The notes under the pieces were generated by a model. The model was not told the origin of the DNA. It worked only from the letters and a program-made list of their open reading frames with translations, and did not search any database. The translations under genes were made by a program, and so were the position numbers. Of a stretch of DNA of 64,000 bases, positions 1 through 7,718 are shown piece by piece. Source of the DNA: Thalassobellus sediminis (lineage in GTDB: Bacteria; Bacteroidota; Bacteroidia; Flavobacteriales; Flavobacteriaceae); NCBI RefSeq assembly GCF_044386045.1, contig NZ_JBISCD010000040.1, positions 496,001 to 560,000 on the forward strand, read 5' to 3'. Position 1 is the first letter of the stretch. Each line of letters begins with the position of its first letter.

Positions 1-29
1 AATTTCTGTTTTAATTTTCAATTATATAA

Positions 30-650
30 CTAAGTTAAACTAGAAAAAACAAATTTCATTTCGGTTGCTATTTGCAAACTTCTTTTTAAATACGTCTCTG
101 TTTGCTGTGAGGTACCATCAGATTTTTTTGGGTCTTCGTATGTTATTGCTATACGTTTATCGCATCCAAAAACCATAGGGCAACCTTTATCTGCTGAAGA
201 ACAAGTCATAATTGCTACAAATTCTGAAGCAGGATTAAAATCATCACTAAATTGCTTAGAAAATGCGATAACAGCAGGTTCGTTTTCAGAAAACTTAATA
301 CTATAAACAGGATTATTCTCTTCTGAAAGCTTAGAAATTTTAAACCCTTGATTTGTTAAAGTCTCTCCTACTTTTGGAAACATGGCGGTTGCTTCTGTAC
401 CTCCAGAATAACAAGACACATTATTAATATTATAATAAGCAGCCATAGTTTGTGCCCAAATTTGAGATAAATGACTACGGCGTGAATTATGCGTGCAAAT
501 AAAATTTAAGCGAATAGGTTGCTTTGCTTCAAGCTTATCTTTTAAATAATCTATTAAGCCTTGAAGGGTTTCTTGTCTTTCCTCAGAAATTTCATTTATT
601 TCTAGTGAATCTATACTATTAGAAATTTCAGTAAATAATGTTTTATTCAT
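30..650 (-). CDS. Arsenate reductase / low-molecular-weight tyrosine phosphatase-like protein
   Basis: This 206-residue cytoplasmic protein carries the CX5R phosphatase loop CTHNSRRS at residues 52-59, the signature shared by low-molecular-weight phosphatases and thioredoxin-coupled arsenate reductases. A later cysteine cluster (TCSSADKGCP) and the YEDPKKSDGT segment, which supplies the loop aspartate, fit the longer Bacteroidota version of the family. It is the last gene of a leftward set with an ArsR regulator and a DUF6428-like gene, so reduction of arsenate to arsenite is the likely role. I chose the ATG at 650; a TTG at 671 would overlap the upstream gene and adds seven unconserved residues. 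A phosphatase role is not excluded. No arsenite pump is visible because the window ends here. Confidence 0.85.
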   Translation of the reverse strand: MNKTLFTEISNSIDSLEINEISEERQETLQGLIDYLKDKLEAKQPIRLNFICTHNSRRSHLSQIWAQTMAAYYNINNVSCYSGGTEATAMFPKVGETLTNQGFKISKLSEENNPVYSIKFSENEPAVIAFSKQFSDDFNPASEFVAIMTCSSADKGCPMVFGCDKRIAITYEDPKKSDGTSQQTETYLKRSLQIATEMKFVFSSLT

Positions 651-661
651 ATTATCTATAA

Positions 662-1156
662 TTAACAGCAATTTCCATCAGGTGAACAACAAGGTTCGTT
701 ACTTGAAACCGTTTCTTCTACCTCTGGAACACCACATATTTCTTTGGCTTTACAATCTGTTTTTTCAACGGCTAATTTAACTATTAAATTATTGCCTCGT
801 ATATCAAAATCGTTAACAAATAACTGTGCCGTATGAAATGTTGCATTGCTATATTCAAATTTTACCTCAGTATCTAAAACATAAGGTTTCATTTTACCAA
901 CTTTTTTAAGAATTGCTAATGCTTTATAAACAGTCATGTATTCCGTTTTACCTAATTCACTTGGGCTTTCCCAAAGTTGAATAATGGTTTCTTTCCATGC
1001 ATCTGTTTGCGAACCACAATCTACAGAATCAACTGTTAAATGTTTCACTTCAGTAATATGATAATTAGCTCCAACTAATAAATTTGGAGCGTATTCAAAC
1101 AATAAAGATTTGTCTTGATTAGCTTCTAATACTTTAAATAATTCTTGTGTTTTCAT
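662..1156 (-). CDS. DUF6428-like protein of the ars operon
   Basis: The product is a 164-residue soluble protein without signal peptide or membrane segment. It resembles the DUF6428 family, which I know from ars operons of Bacteroidota and whose biochemical function is unknown. The first half has a conserved-looking core (residues about 20-60, including NYHITEV and VDCGSQTDAWKE). The tail is cysteine-rich and ends CCSPDGNCC, which suggests metal or metalloid binding. It lies between the ArsR gene and the arsenate reductase gene; its stop is 11 bp from the next start, so the three are probably one transcript. The assignment to the family is from memory of the sequence pattern; the metal-binding idea is inference from the cysteines. 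Confidence 0.7.
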   Translation of the reverse strand: MKTQELFKVLEANQDKSLLFEYAPNLLVGANYHITEVKHLTVDSVDCGSQTDAWKETIIQLWESPSELGKTEYMTVYKALAILKKVGKMKPYVLDTEVKFEYSNATFHTAQLFVNDFDIRGNNLIVKLAVEKTDCKAKEICGVPEVEETVSSNEPCCSPDGNCC

Positions 1157-1225
1157 AATTAAGTAATTTTATTTTCCTTCCCTCAAAAGAGGAAATTTTT
1201 TCTTTATTTTATTTTCAATTTAAAA

Positions 1226-1255
1226 GATTTCTGTCTTTGCAGTAATGACAAAAAG
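1226..1255 (-). repeat. Dispersed stop-codon-proximal hairpin repeat, copy 1 (degenerate)
   Basis: On the minus strand this reads CTTTTTGTCATTACTGCAAA followed by GACAGAAATC, a degenerate form of the TTTTTGTCATTCCTG...CAGGAATCCA repeat seen four more times in the window. It begins one base after the arsR stop codon, in the arsR sense orientation, inside the ars operon. Confidence 0.6.
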
Positions 1256-1256
1256 T

Positions 1257-1580
1257 TTAACAACAGTTAGACTTAGTTGTATTAAAAAACATGTTTAATT
1301 GATTCTGGAGTTCTATCCATCGTTCTACATTAATACAATAACACATGCTTTTCCCTTCTACTTCTCCTTTAAGCAAACCAATACTTTTTAATTCTTTTAA
1401 ATGTTGCGATATCGTAGCTTGTGCTAAACCAATTTCCTCAACTAAATCATTACAGATACAAGTATTTTGACTACTTATATATTGAAGTATGGCAACACGT
1501 GCTGGATGACCTAGCACTTTAAAAAACTGTGCTAAATCATTTTGCTTTTCAGTAAACATATCTGTTTTAGTAATTCCCAT
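1257..1580 (-). CDS. arsR: ArsR/SmtB-family metalloregulatory repressor
   Basis: A 107-residue winged-helix protein of ArsR/SmtB type. The recognition-helix region reads CNDLVEEIGLAQATISQHLK, and a CxC pair (C41, C43) sits just before it, where As(III)/Sb(III)-sensing ArsR proteins bind the metalloid. A further cysteine pair closes the protein (NCC). It would repress the operon it heads and release DNA when metalloid binds. The ATG at 1580 was chosen over an upstream TTG at 1637 because the latter lies in the preceding terminator hairpin and adds unconserved residues. A near-perfect palindrome sits 18-33 bp upstream of the start (see 1598-1613). Its stop is followed at once by a dispersed hairpin repeat. 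Confidence 0.9.
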   Translation of the reverse strand: MGITKTDMFTEKQNDLAQFFKVLGHPARVAILQYISSQNTCICNDLVEEIGLAQATISQHLKELKSIGLLKGEVEGKSMCYCINVERWIELQNQLNMFFNTTKSNCC

Positions 1581-1597
1581 ATTCTTGTTATTTATAT

Positions 1598-1613
1598 ATT
1601 GCAATATTACGAT
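1598..1613. promoter_or_regulatory. Candidate ArsR operator
   Basis: The 16-bp sequence ATTGCAATATTACGAT is a purine/pyrimidine-symmetric palindrome centred on AATATT. An overlapping perfect 12-bp palindrome, ATATTGCAATAT, lies at 1596-1607. It is 18 bp upstream of the arsR start and overlaps a near-consensus -7 box (TAATATTG on the minus strand), the usual place for an autoregulatory ArsR site. Assignment is by position and symmetry. Confidence 0.55.
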
Positions 1614-1626
1614 GTTAATTTTAAAT

Positions 1627-1659
1627 AAAAAAGTCAAAACGTATTTTTTTGACTTTTTT
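1627..1659 (-). terminator. Rho-independent terminator after the TM2 gene
   Basis: AAAAAAGTCAAAA (1627-1639) and TTTTGACTTTTTT (1647-1659) form a 13-bp stem with a 7-base loop. On the minus strand the hairpin runs into a T-tract, 17 bases after the TM2 stop. It separates that gene from the arsR promoter region. Confidence 0.75.
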
Positions 1660-1675
1660 TAGAATATCTATCTAA

Positions 1676-2140
1676 TTAAAACCAAGGTTTTTTTCCAACT
1701 TGGTATGTGTTATAAAATTCTTCATCTGATTTTGTTAAGTAGATAATACCTTCAATTAAACCAATTAAAGGAGAGATATATATAGTTAAGGCCCCAATAA
1801 TTAAACACATCAATGGTATTGATATAACTGTAATACATAACATTATAATACCTTCTTTTTGATAACCAAGGATAAATTTATGAACTCCAAAAACTCCAAG
1901 TAAAATACCTAAAACACCTGCTAGCACTTTTTTATTTTCTCCAGTTGCTTTATCAAAGGTTTCTTTGGCACTTTCTGCAAACTCTGATGCTGTTTCTTTA
2001 GCATCCTCAGCAAATTCTTTAGCTTTTTCCTTTGCATCTTCTGCAAATTCACCAGCTTTATCAGCTGCTTTTTTAGAACCTTCTTTTGCGTCTCCTAACA
2101 TATCGTTTAGGTCATCGCTTAAACTTTTTTCATCAGACAT
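1676..2140 (-). CDS. TM2-domain protein with LEA-like 11-residue repeats
   Basis: The 154-residue product has two parts. Residues about 15-65 are Ala/Glu/Lys-rich and built from 11-residue units, of which EFAEDAKEKAK, EFAEDAKETAS and EFAESAKETFD are the clearest; this should form a long amphipathic helix like LEA group 3 or apolipoprotein-type repeats. Residues about 70-140 are a TM2 domain, with two membrane helices and the typical GVFGVHKFILGYQKEGI turn. The function of TM2 proteins in bacteria is not settled. The gene stands alone between a terminator and the TSUP gene. No enzymatic motif is visible. A membrane-stress role suggested by the LEA-like repeat is inference only. Confidence 0.8.
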   Translation of the reverse strand: MSDEKSLSDDLNDMLGDAKEGSKKAADKAGEFAEDAKEKAKEFAEDAKETASEFAESAKETFDKATGENKKVLAGVLGILLGVFGVHKFILGYQKEGIIMLCITVISIPLMCLIIGALTIYISPLIGLIEGIIYLTKSDEEFYNTYQVGKKPWF

Positions 2141-2235
2141 AATATTATTATTTTGGTTAGATTATAAAAATAGTAAAAATTGAATTATTACTAACTGTTT
2201 GTATAACAACTAATAATAATGTTACAAAAATTAAT

Positions 2236-3000
2236 TTATTTGAAAAGCATAATAACACCACCAATCGCAGTAACAATTAATATAAAACGTCTGTAGTTTA
2301 CGTTAGAAATAAGCTTAACAATATAAGCTCCTAAGAAAAATCCAATTATAACTGGTGGAATTAAAACAGAGTTTAAAACCAAAGTTTCTATTGAAACCGT
2401 TTTCCAAACAAAAATATGAAAGGGTAGTTTAAAGACATTTATTATAAAAAACAACCAAGCTGCAGTACCAATAAACTCATTTTTAGGAAAACGCATGGCG
2501 AGAAAATAAATATTTGAAATTGGACCTGCCAAATTACCTATCATAGTTGTAAAACCTGCCAAAAAACCTGTTCCGCTAGAAAACAATTTATTTGTTGGTA
2601 CTTTATTTGATTTTCTGCTTTCTGAATAAAACATGATTAGTACAGACACAATAATAATGATTGCCATAAGTCTTTTAAAAAATACCTCCGAAATATCATT
2701 TCCTACCCAAACACCTACCAAAACACCAGTAATCATCCAAGGAATTAGTTTTTTTATAATGTCCCATTTTGCATGCCTATTATAATAAATAACGGCAAAG
2801 ACGTCAGCACATATAAGCATGGGTAATAATATACCTGTAGATGCTTTTTCACCAAAAACAAAGGCTAAAATAACCACAATAATAATGCCTATACCTTTAA
2901 TTCCGGATTTTGATAAACCTAATAAAAAAACGGCTAATCCAATGGCTGACCATTGTAATAAGGTTAAATGGTAATCTCTTAAAATTTCAAAAAAGTCCAA
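2236..3000 (-). CDS. TSUP-family (TauE/SafE) anion exporter
   Basis: A 254-residue integral membrane protein with about eight hydrophobic segments and the TSUP signature near both repeats: LLGLSKSGIKGIGI at residues 20-33 and FLAGFTTMIGNLAGPISNIY in the second half. TSUP proteins move sulfite, sulfonates or related organic anions across the inner membrane; the substrate cannot be read from the sequence. No ATG is available upstream before an in-frame stop, so TTG at 3000 is the probable start and gives the full first helix. It is the last gene of a probable transcript with the AraC/GyrI regulator (27 bp spacing) and the dehydrogenase. Confidence 0.85.
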   Translation of the reverse strand: MDFFEILRDYHLTLLQWSAIGLAVFLLGLSKSGIKGIGIIIVVILAFVFGEKASTGILLPMLICADVFAVIYYNRHAKWDIIKKLIPWMITGVLVGVWVGNDISEVFFKRLMAIIIIVSVLIMFYSESRKSNKVPTNKLFSSGTGFLAGFTTMIGNLAGPISNIYFLAMRFPKNEFIGTAAWLFFIINVFKLPFHIFVWKTVSIETLVLNSVLIPPVIIGFFLGAYIVKLISNVNYRRFILIVTAIGGVIMLFK

Positions 3001-3026
3001 ATTAATTATGGTTTAAAAAAGTTGTT

Positions 3027-3950
3027 TTATTCAATAGGAATATAAAAATCTACAATAAATTTATTATCAGGATGCGTTCTAAAATCGTTATGATATATTT
3101 CGAAAGGATTTTGTGTTGCTTTTTTATAGCCATTCTCATTCATCCAAATAAAAAGGCTGCTCCATGATTTTTCAAAATCATTTGGTGTTATCTCAAAACG
3201 CGCGACAATACGCTTCCCTTTTTTAATGGTTTCTAATATAATTTCTCCCTCATTTTCAAAAGGCTCGTTTGTAAGTAAACCAATACTCATACGTACTTTA
3301 TTTGGTGCTGTAATTTTAAAGCTATCATGAAAAACTCTAGCCAATTTAGCTTCAGGATGGTTCATTAACCCTTTTGGAATCGCCCATTTTATTAATCTTT
3401 CAAAAGTATGTTCAATGCCATCAACACCTATTTGAATGATGCTCGCTAATTTTAATTCTGGAGTTTCTTTAATCTCAATTTTTGCATTCATTTCTATCCA
3501 TTGTTTTAGATTATTAATGTTGCAAATGTATTTCTCGAAAACTAAACTTTCTTGTCCGTTCTTGCTTTCAACTTGACGTATCTTGCTAAATTTACTTGGG
3601 CTTTGTTTTCTAAATTCACTTGGAGATACGCCATAAAACTTTTTAAATGCTCTTGTAAAAGATGTGTTACTTGTAAAACCATATTGTAAAGACAATTCTG
3701 AAATAGACACGTCTTTTTTTCGCATTAAAACAGAAGCTGCTTTTTCAATGCGTATTCTAGTTATGTATAAATTTAAAGTTTCATTTGTAATGGCTTTAAA
3801 TATTCTATGAAAATGAAAAGGAGAAAATAAAGCTACTTTTGAAATCTTATCTAATGTTAAATTGGAATCAAGATTAGCATCAATAAACTTTAAAGCTTTA
3901 TTGATTCTGAAAATATAATCGGGTTGTATATCATTTTCTAAATTACTCAT
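3027..3950 (-). CDS. AraC-family regulator with GyrI-like effector domain
   Basis: Residues about 15-115 form a double helix-turn-helix AraC DNA-binding domain at the N terminus; the second helix-turn-helix is the FTSNTSFTRAFKKFYGVSPS segment. Residues about 155-307 match the GyrI-like/SOUL-type effector-binding fold (KLASIIQIGVDGIE, then the FEITPNDFEKSW and FEIYHND segments). This order, with DNA binding first, is that of the Rob/SoxS-like regulators that sense small hydrophobic molecules. The ligand and targets are unknown. It lies 8 bp downstream of the dehydrogenase gene and upstream of the TSUP exporter, so it may control export of an anionic or xenobiotic compound; this is inference from context. 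Confidence 0.85.
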   Translation of the reverse strand: MSNLENDIQPDYIFRINKALKFIDANLDSNLTLDKISKVALFSPFHFHRIFKAITNETLNLYITRIRIEKAASVLMRKKDVSISELSLQYGFTSNTSFTRAFKKFYGVSPSEFRKQSPSKFSKIRQVESKNGQESLVFEKYICNINNLKQWIEMNAKIEIKETPELKLASIIQIGVDGIEHTFERLIKWAIPKGLMNHPEAKLARVFHDSFKITAPNKVRMSIGLLTNEPFENEGEIILETIKKGKRIVARFEITPNDFEKSWSSLFIWMNENGYKKATQNPFEIYHNDFRTHPDNKFIVDFYIPIE

Positions 3951-3958
3951 TTAATAAA

Positions 3959-4894
3959 CTAACAAAATTTAGCTTTAATTTTATCTACAATAGTTTGTCC
4001 CAATTTCTCCTTACTTTCTATGGTCCAGCCAGCAACATGAGGAGATAGTAATACGTTTTCTGAATCTATTAAATATTGAAAAGCCTCAGGCATTTTATCT
4101 GTAAACAAGTTTTCAAACGATGCTTTTTCGTATTCTAAAACATCGAGCCCTGCACCTAATATTTTTCCTGATTTTAATGCTGAAACCAAATCTTGAGTTA
4201 CAACACTTTTACCGCGTGCTGTATTTATGAACCAAAACGGTTTTTTAAAACCATTAATAAAATCGGAATTTATCATTCCTAAAGTTAGCGGTGTTTGTGG
4301 CGTATGTAAACTAAAAACATCTACCTTTTCTTGAAACTCCTGCAGGGAAACTTGTTTCGCATTTTCGTTACTAACGCCTGCTTTAATATCATAACACAGT
4401 ACCTCTACATCAAAGCCACGCAGCTTTTTTGCAAAAGCATTTCCCATATTTCCATAGCCAATAAGTCCAACGGTTTTTCCATCTAACTCAAAACCTCGAT
4501 TATCTTCGCGTAGCCATTTACCTTGTCTTACCTCCGCATCTGCTTTATTAAGTTTATTAAACAAAGATAAAAGCATTCCTAATGCATGTTCGCCAACAGC
4601 ATTTCGGTTGCCTTCGGGAGCTGCGATTAAGGTGATGCCTTTTGTTTGGGCATAATCACAATCTATGTTTTCTAATCCTGCACCAACACGACCAATAAAT
4701 TTTAGGTTTTTTGCTGCATCTAAAAATTGCTTATCTATAGTAAATCGGCTTCTTAAAACAATGCCATCGTAATCTTGAATTTTAGCTTCAATGTGTTCTT
4801 TTGAAGAAGTATAATCTTCATGATTAGTGAATCCTAAATCGTTTAGTTGATTTATTAATAGTTCGTGATTGGTATCGAGGTGAAGGATTTTCAT
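3959..4894 (-). CDS. D-isomer-specific 2-hydroxyacid dehydrogenase (SerA-like)
   Basis: A 311-residue NAD-dependent dehydrogenase. The Rossmann motif GLIGYGNMGNAFAKKL covers residues 143-158, the substrate-binding arginine lies in NTARGKS, and the catalytic histidine is H286 in SPHVAGWT. It lacks the C-terminal ACT/regulatory domains of long SerA proteins, so it could be a short phosphoglycerate dehydrogenase for serine synthesis or a relative acting on glyoxylate or hydroxypyruvate. No serC or serB is adjacent. It starts the set dehydrogenase, AraC/GyrI regulator, TSUP exporter, and is separated from mgtE by a dispersed repeat. Family assignment is firm; the exact substrate is not. Confidence 0.85.
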   Translation of the reverse strand: MKILHLDTNHELLINQLNDLGFTNHEDYTSSKEHIEAKIQDYDGIVLRSRFTIDKQFLDAAKNLKFIGRVGAGLENIDCDYAQTKGITLIAAPEGNRNAVGEHALGMLLSLFNKLNKADAEVRQGKWLREDNRGFELDGKTVGLIGYGNMGNAFAKKLRGFDVEVLCYDIKAGVSNENAKQVSLQEFQEKVDVFSLHTPQTPLTLGMINSDFINGFKKPFWFINTARGKSVVTQDLVSALKSGKILGAGLDVLEYEKASFENLFTDKMPEAFQYLIDSENVLLSPHVAGWTIESKEKLGQTIVDKIKAKFC

Positions 4895-4926
4895 TTGAAA
4901 AAATTAAGGTTCAAATTTACGAAGTT

Positions 4927-5102
4927 TTGCGTTAGCGATTGCAGTGGCATCCTTTTTAAAAAATTATAAAACTGATTTTAATGAAGCCCTAGATTTAACA
5001 GGTAACAGAGAACTTCGTAATTAGCTAGAACCTTTTAAAAAGATATAACGGAAAGCGCGACCTGTTCCTGAACTAAATTCAGGATAAAGGGAACGCCCAA
5101 AT
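4927..5102 (-). repeat. GCGTTA-bounded dispersed repeat, copy A
   Basis: On the minus strand it begins ATTTGGGCGTTCCC two bases after the mgtE stop and ends ATCGCTAACGCAA. It holds the small hairpin TCCTGAA-TTTAG-TTCAGGA and the CGTTATATCTTTTTAAAA arm, which pairs with TTTTAAAAAGG near the other end. About 70 bp between those arms (4961-5032) has no counterpart in the shorter copies. Confidence 0.7.
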
Positions 5103-5103
5103 A

Positions 5104-6477
5104 TTAAATTCCTAAAATAAGTTTGGCAATCATGAAATAGATTAAAATGCCAAAAATATCGTTACTTGTTGTTATAAACGGCCCTGTGGCAATTGCTGGA
5201 TCTATACCACGTTTATCTAAAAATAAAGGTACAAATGTTCCAATTAATCCTGCCACAATAATAACTACAACAAGTGATACCGAAATGGCAAGCGCTAAAT
5301 TAAAATCAGCTTGCGTAATCCATACGAAAAGGAATAAAAAGACAGCTAATATTAAACCGTTTAATGCAGCTAAAAGCATTTCTTTAATTAGTCGGCTATT
5401 AATACTTCCTTTAACATCGTCGTTAGCAAGACCTTGTACAATTATAGCACTTGATTGCACTCCAACATTACCTGCCATTGCTGCTATTAAAGGCGTAAAA
5501 AAGAAAAGTTTAAAAGCATCTCCTGTGAAAGACTCTTCGAAACCTCCCATAATTAAAAAAGCTCCTATACCCCCAATGAGCCCTAGGAAAAGCCAAGGAA
5601 TTCTTGCTCTTGTAAGTTCCCAAATACTATCATCGGCCTCCACATCTTGTGTAATACCTGCTGCTAATTGATAATCTTTTTCAGCTTCTTCTTTCATGAC
5701 ATCTACAATGTCATCAATAGTAATACGCCCTAAAAGTTTATGATTATCATCAACTACAGGAATGGCTTCCAAATCGTATTTTTGCATGACTCTGGCAACA
5801 TCTTCTACATCATCATGTACATTAACATAGTCTACATTAATCTTAACTAGATCTGCTATTTTTTGCTCGTTTTTAGCAACAATTAAATCTTTTAAAGATA
5901 GTCTACCAATAAGTTTTTCTTGCTTATTTACTACATAAATAGAGTGTACGCGTGTTACTTCTTCGGCTTGACCGCGAATTCTTCGCATACAACCAGCAAC
6001 CGTCCATGTTTCGTAAACTTTAACAAGTTCTTTTGCCATAAGCCCACCCGCAGTATCTTCATCATAGGCAAGAAGTTCTGTGATTTCTTCTTTATGCTCT
6101 TCGTCTTCAATATGAGAAATAACTTCTTGTTGGCGTTCTTCTGATAATTCTGCAATAATATCGGCAGCATCATCGGTATCTAACTCTTCAACTTCTTCCG
6201 CTATTTCTTTTGATGATAGATTTTTTAAAACTTTTTCTCGATTGTCTTCATCGAGTTCCATTAAAATATCTGCAGTTGTTTCAGAATCTAGAAGCTTAAT
6301 AACATACATAGCCTGTTCTAGATTTAATTCATCTAAAATTTCGGCAATATCGGCGTAATGAAACTCATCTAATAAGGTTCGAAGTTCTTTATCGCTTTGA
6401 TTTTCGATAAGCACCTCAACTTGCTCTATAAGTTCATCGGTTAACTGAAATTGTATGTTTTCGTTTTCTTCTAACAA
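5104..6477 (-). CDS. mgtE: Magnesium transporter MgtE
   Basis: This 457-residue inner-membrane protein shows the full MgtE architecture. Residues about 20-130 are the acidic helical N domain (HYADIAEILDEL, with many Asp/Glu), about 135-260 are paired CBS domains that sense cytosolic Mg2+ (GGLMAKELVKVYETWTVAGC; VVDDNHKLLGRITIDDIVDV), and about 285-457 hold five transmembrane helices with the pore motif PLIAAMAGNVGVQSSAII. It imports Mg2+ when the cytosol is depleted. No ATG lies in a suitable place; TTG at 6477, 21 bp after the rsmA stop, is the likely start. The gene is co-directional with rsmA, and a GCGTTA-bounded repeat abuts its stop. Confidence 0.95.
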   Translation of the reverse strand: MLEENENIQFQLTDELIEQVEVLIENQSDKELRTLLDEFHYADIAEILDELNLEQAMYVIKLLDSETTADILMELDEDNREKVLKNLSSKEIAEEVEELDTDDAADIIAELSEERQQEVISHIEDEEHKEEITELLAYDEDTAGGLMAKELVKVYETWTVAGCMRRIRGQAEEVTRVHSIYVVNKQEKLIGRLSLKDLIVAKNEQKIADLVKINVDYVNVHDDVEDVARVMQKYDLEAIPVVDDNHKLLGRITIDDIVDVMKEEAEKDYQLAAGITQDVEADDSIWELTRARIPWLFLGLIGGIGAFLIMGGFEESFTGDAFKLFFFTPLIAAMAGNVGVQSSAIIVQGLANDDVKGSINSRLIKEMLLAALNGLILAVFLFLFVWITQADFNLALAISVSLVVVIIVAGLIGTFVPLFLDKRGIDPAIATGPFITTSNDIFGILIYFMIAKLILGI

Positions 6478-6498
6478 ATGGAAAAAATTTAAAAAATT

Positions 6499-7290
6499 CT
6501 AAACGTCTTTTTCAATTAATTGGGTAAGTTCTATAAACTGTTGCACATTTAATTGTTCTGGACGTTTTCCAAAGATACTATCTTCTCTTAAACTATCGCT
6601 TAAATTCAATGTTTTTAAACTGTTACGAATGGTTTTTCGACGTTGCTGAAAGGCTGTTTTTACAACTTTAAAAAACAACTTTTCATCACATGGTAATGAA
6701 TAATCTTCTTTTCTAGTAAGTCTTAAAACACCAGATTCTACCTTTGGTGGCGGATTAAAAACATTTGGTGGTACAGTAAATAAATACTCGGCATCATAAA
6801 ATGCTTGTACTAAAACCGATAAAATCCCGTAGACTTTACTGCCTTCTTTCGAGCAAATACGTTGTGCAACTTCTTTTTGAAACATTCCAGAGAATTCTGG
6901 AATTTGATTACGCATTTCCAACGTTTTAAAAACAATTTGTGTTGAAATATTATATGGAAAGTTTCCTATTATTGCAAAAGGTTCTTCTTTAAAAACTTCG
7001 TTTAAATCGTATTTTAAAAAATCTTTTTCTATAATTCTAGGCGCCAGATTTAAGTAATTGGCTTGTAAATATTCTACCGATTCGGTATCTATTTCAATAA
7101 CATAAGTTGTGATGTCTTTTTTAAGTAAATACTTAGTAAGCACACCCATTCCTGGACCAATTTCTAAAACATTTTTATAGTTTTTTAAAGCTAGTGTATC
7201 GGCAATTTGTTGCGCTACAGATTCATCATTTAGAAAGTGTTGCCCTAAATGTTTCTTTGCTTTAACTTGATTTTGGTTGTTATATGCCAC
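6499..7290 (-). CDS. rsmA: 16S rRNA (adenine1518/1519-N6)-dimethyltransferase
   Basis: The 263-residue protein is RsmA/KsgA, which dimethylates two adjacent adenines in the 3' hairpin of 16S rRNA late in 30S assembly, using S-adenosylmethionine. The S-adenosylmethionine motif EIGPGMGVLTKYL is at residues 43-55, the catalytic NFPY tetrad at 110-113, and the AKKHLGQHFL segment typical of the family is at 11-20. The start is GTG at 7290 in the context ATTC-GTG-GCA; a TAnnTTTG box sits 23 bp upstream of the start codon. It is followed at 21 bp by mgtE, so the two may be cotranscribed. Length and motifs are normal for the family. Confidence 0.96.
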   Translation of the reverse strand: MAYNNQNQVKAKKHLGQHFLNDESVAQQIADTLALKNYKNVLEIGPGMGVLTKYLLKKDITTYVIEIDTESVEYLQANYLNLAPRIIEKDFLKYDLNEVFKEEPFAIIGNFPYNISTQIVFKTLEMRNQIPEFSGMFQKEVAQRICSKEGSKVYGILSVLVQAFYDAEYLFTVPPNVFNPPPKVESGVLRLTRKEDYSLPCDEKLFFKVVKTAFQQRRKTIRNSLKTLNLSDSLREDSIFGKRPEQLNVQQFIELTQLIEKDV

Positions 7291-7312
7291 GAATTTACGA
7301 ATGTTTGAAATG

Positions 7313-7320
7313 CAAAAGTA
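7313..7320 (-). promoter_or_regulatory. -7 promoter element for rsmA
   Basis: TACTTTTG on the minus strand matches the Bacteroidota TAnnTTTG consensus. It predicts transcription starting about 15 bases before the rsmA GTG. No clear -33 TTTG is visible. Confidence 0.5.
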
Positions 7321-7330
7321 ATCTATTAAA

Positions 7331-7360
7331 TGGACTCCTGCCTTTACAGGAATAACAAAA
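7331..7360 (-). repeat. Dispersed stop-codon-proximal hairpin repeat, copy 2
   Basis: The minus strand reads TTTTGTTATTCCTGTAAAGG then CAGGAGTCCA, with stem CTCCTG/CAGGAA-type pairing around CCTGTAAAGGCAGG. It starts one base after the TAG of the DUF4286 gene, in that gene's sense direction. Confidence 0.7.
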
Positions 7361-7361
7361 A

Positions 7362-7685
7362 CTATTTAAAGTTTACCGTATACTCATCAATAATTTGAAG
7401 TTCGGTTCTGAAAGCTAACATTTTATCGGCAAATTTTTTCATACCTTCTTCTCTTAACTTATCGGCATCGTCTCTAAAATAAGCATCTAAAGCTTCGCGA
7501 GAATACGAACGGTATTGTACCGAATAAGTAAGCCCTCCCATATCTTCCTCAACCAAAACCTTGGTTAAAGTTGCTTTTTCAAATTTACCAGTGGCTAATA
7601 CTTTTGGAATATGTTGCTTTATCCAAATTAACCATTCATCGTGAATAGATTCGTCTATGTTTGCTGTTACGTTATATATGTACAT
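7362..7685 (-). CDS. DUF4286-family protein
   Basis: A 107-residue soluble protein of the DUF4286 family, common in Bacteroidota and probably a dimeric alpha/beta (ferredoxin-like) barrel. Features typical of the family are the start MYIYNVTANI, the HDEWLIWIKQHIP segment and GGLTYSVQYR near the middle. No catalytic function is known. It lies 33 bp downstream of the TPR gene and upstream of rsmA on the same strand, and a dispersed hairpin repeat begins one base after its stop. Nothing is missing relative to the usual family length. Confidence 0.85.
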   Translation of the reverse strand: MYIYNVTANIDESIHDEWLIWIKQHIPKVLATGKFEKATLTKVLVEEDMGGLTYSVQYRSYSREALDAYFRDDADKLREEGMKKFADKMLAFRTELQIIDEYTVNFK

Positions 7686-7718
7686 TGGAAGTTATTCGTT
7701 TTTTGTATGTTTAATTAT

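Noticed and set aside
1965..2183. Plus-strand Ala/Ser-rich frame
   Set aside because: Mirror of the repeated helix codons of the TM2 protein gene; no independent support.
5147..5671. 174-codon plus-strand frame
   Set aside because: Entirely antisense to the transmembrane part of mgtE, low-complexity composition, no recognisable domain.
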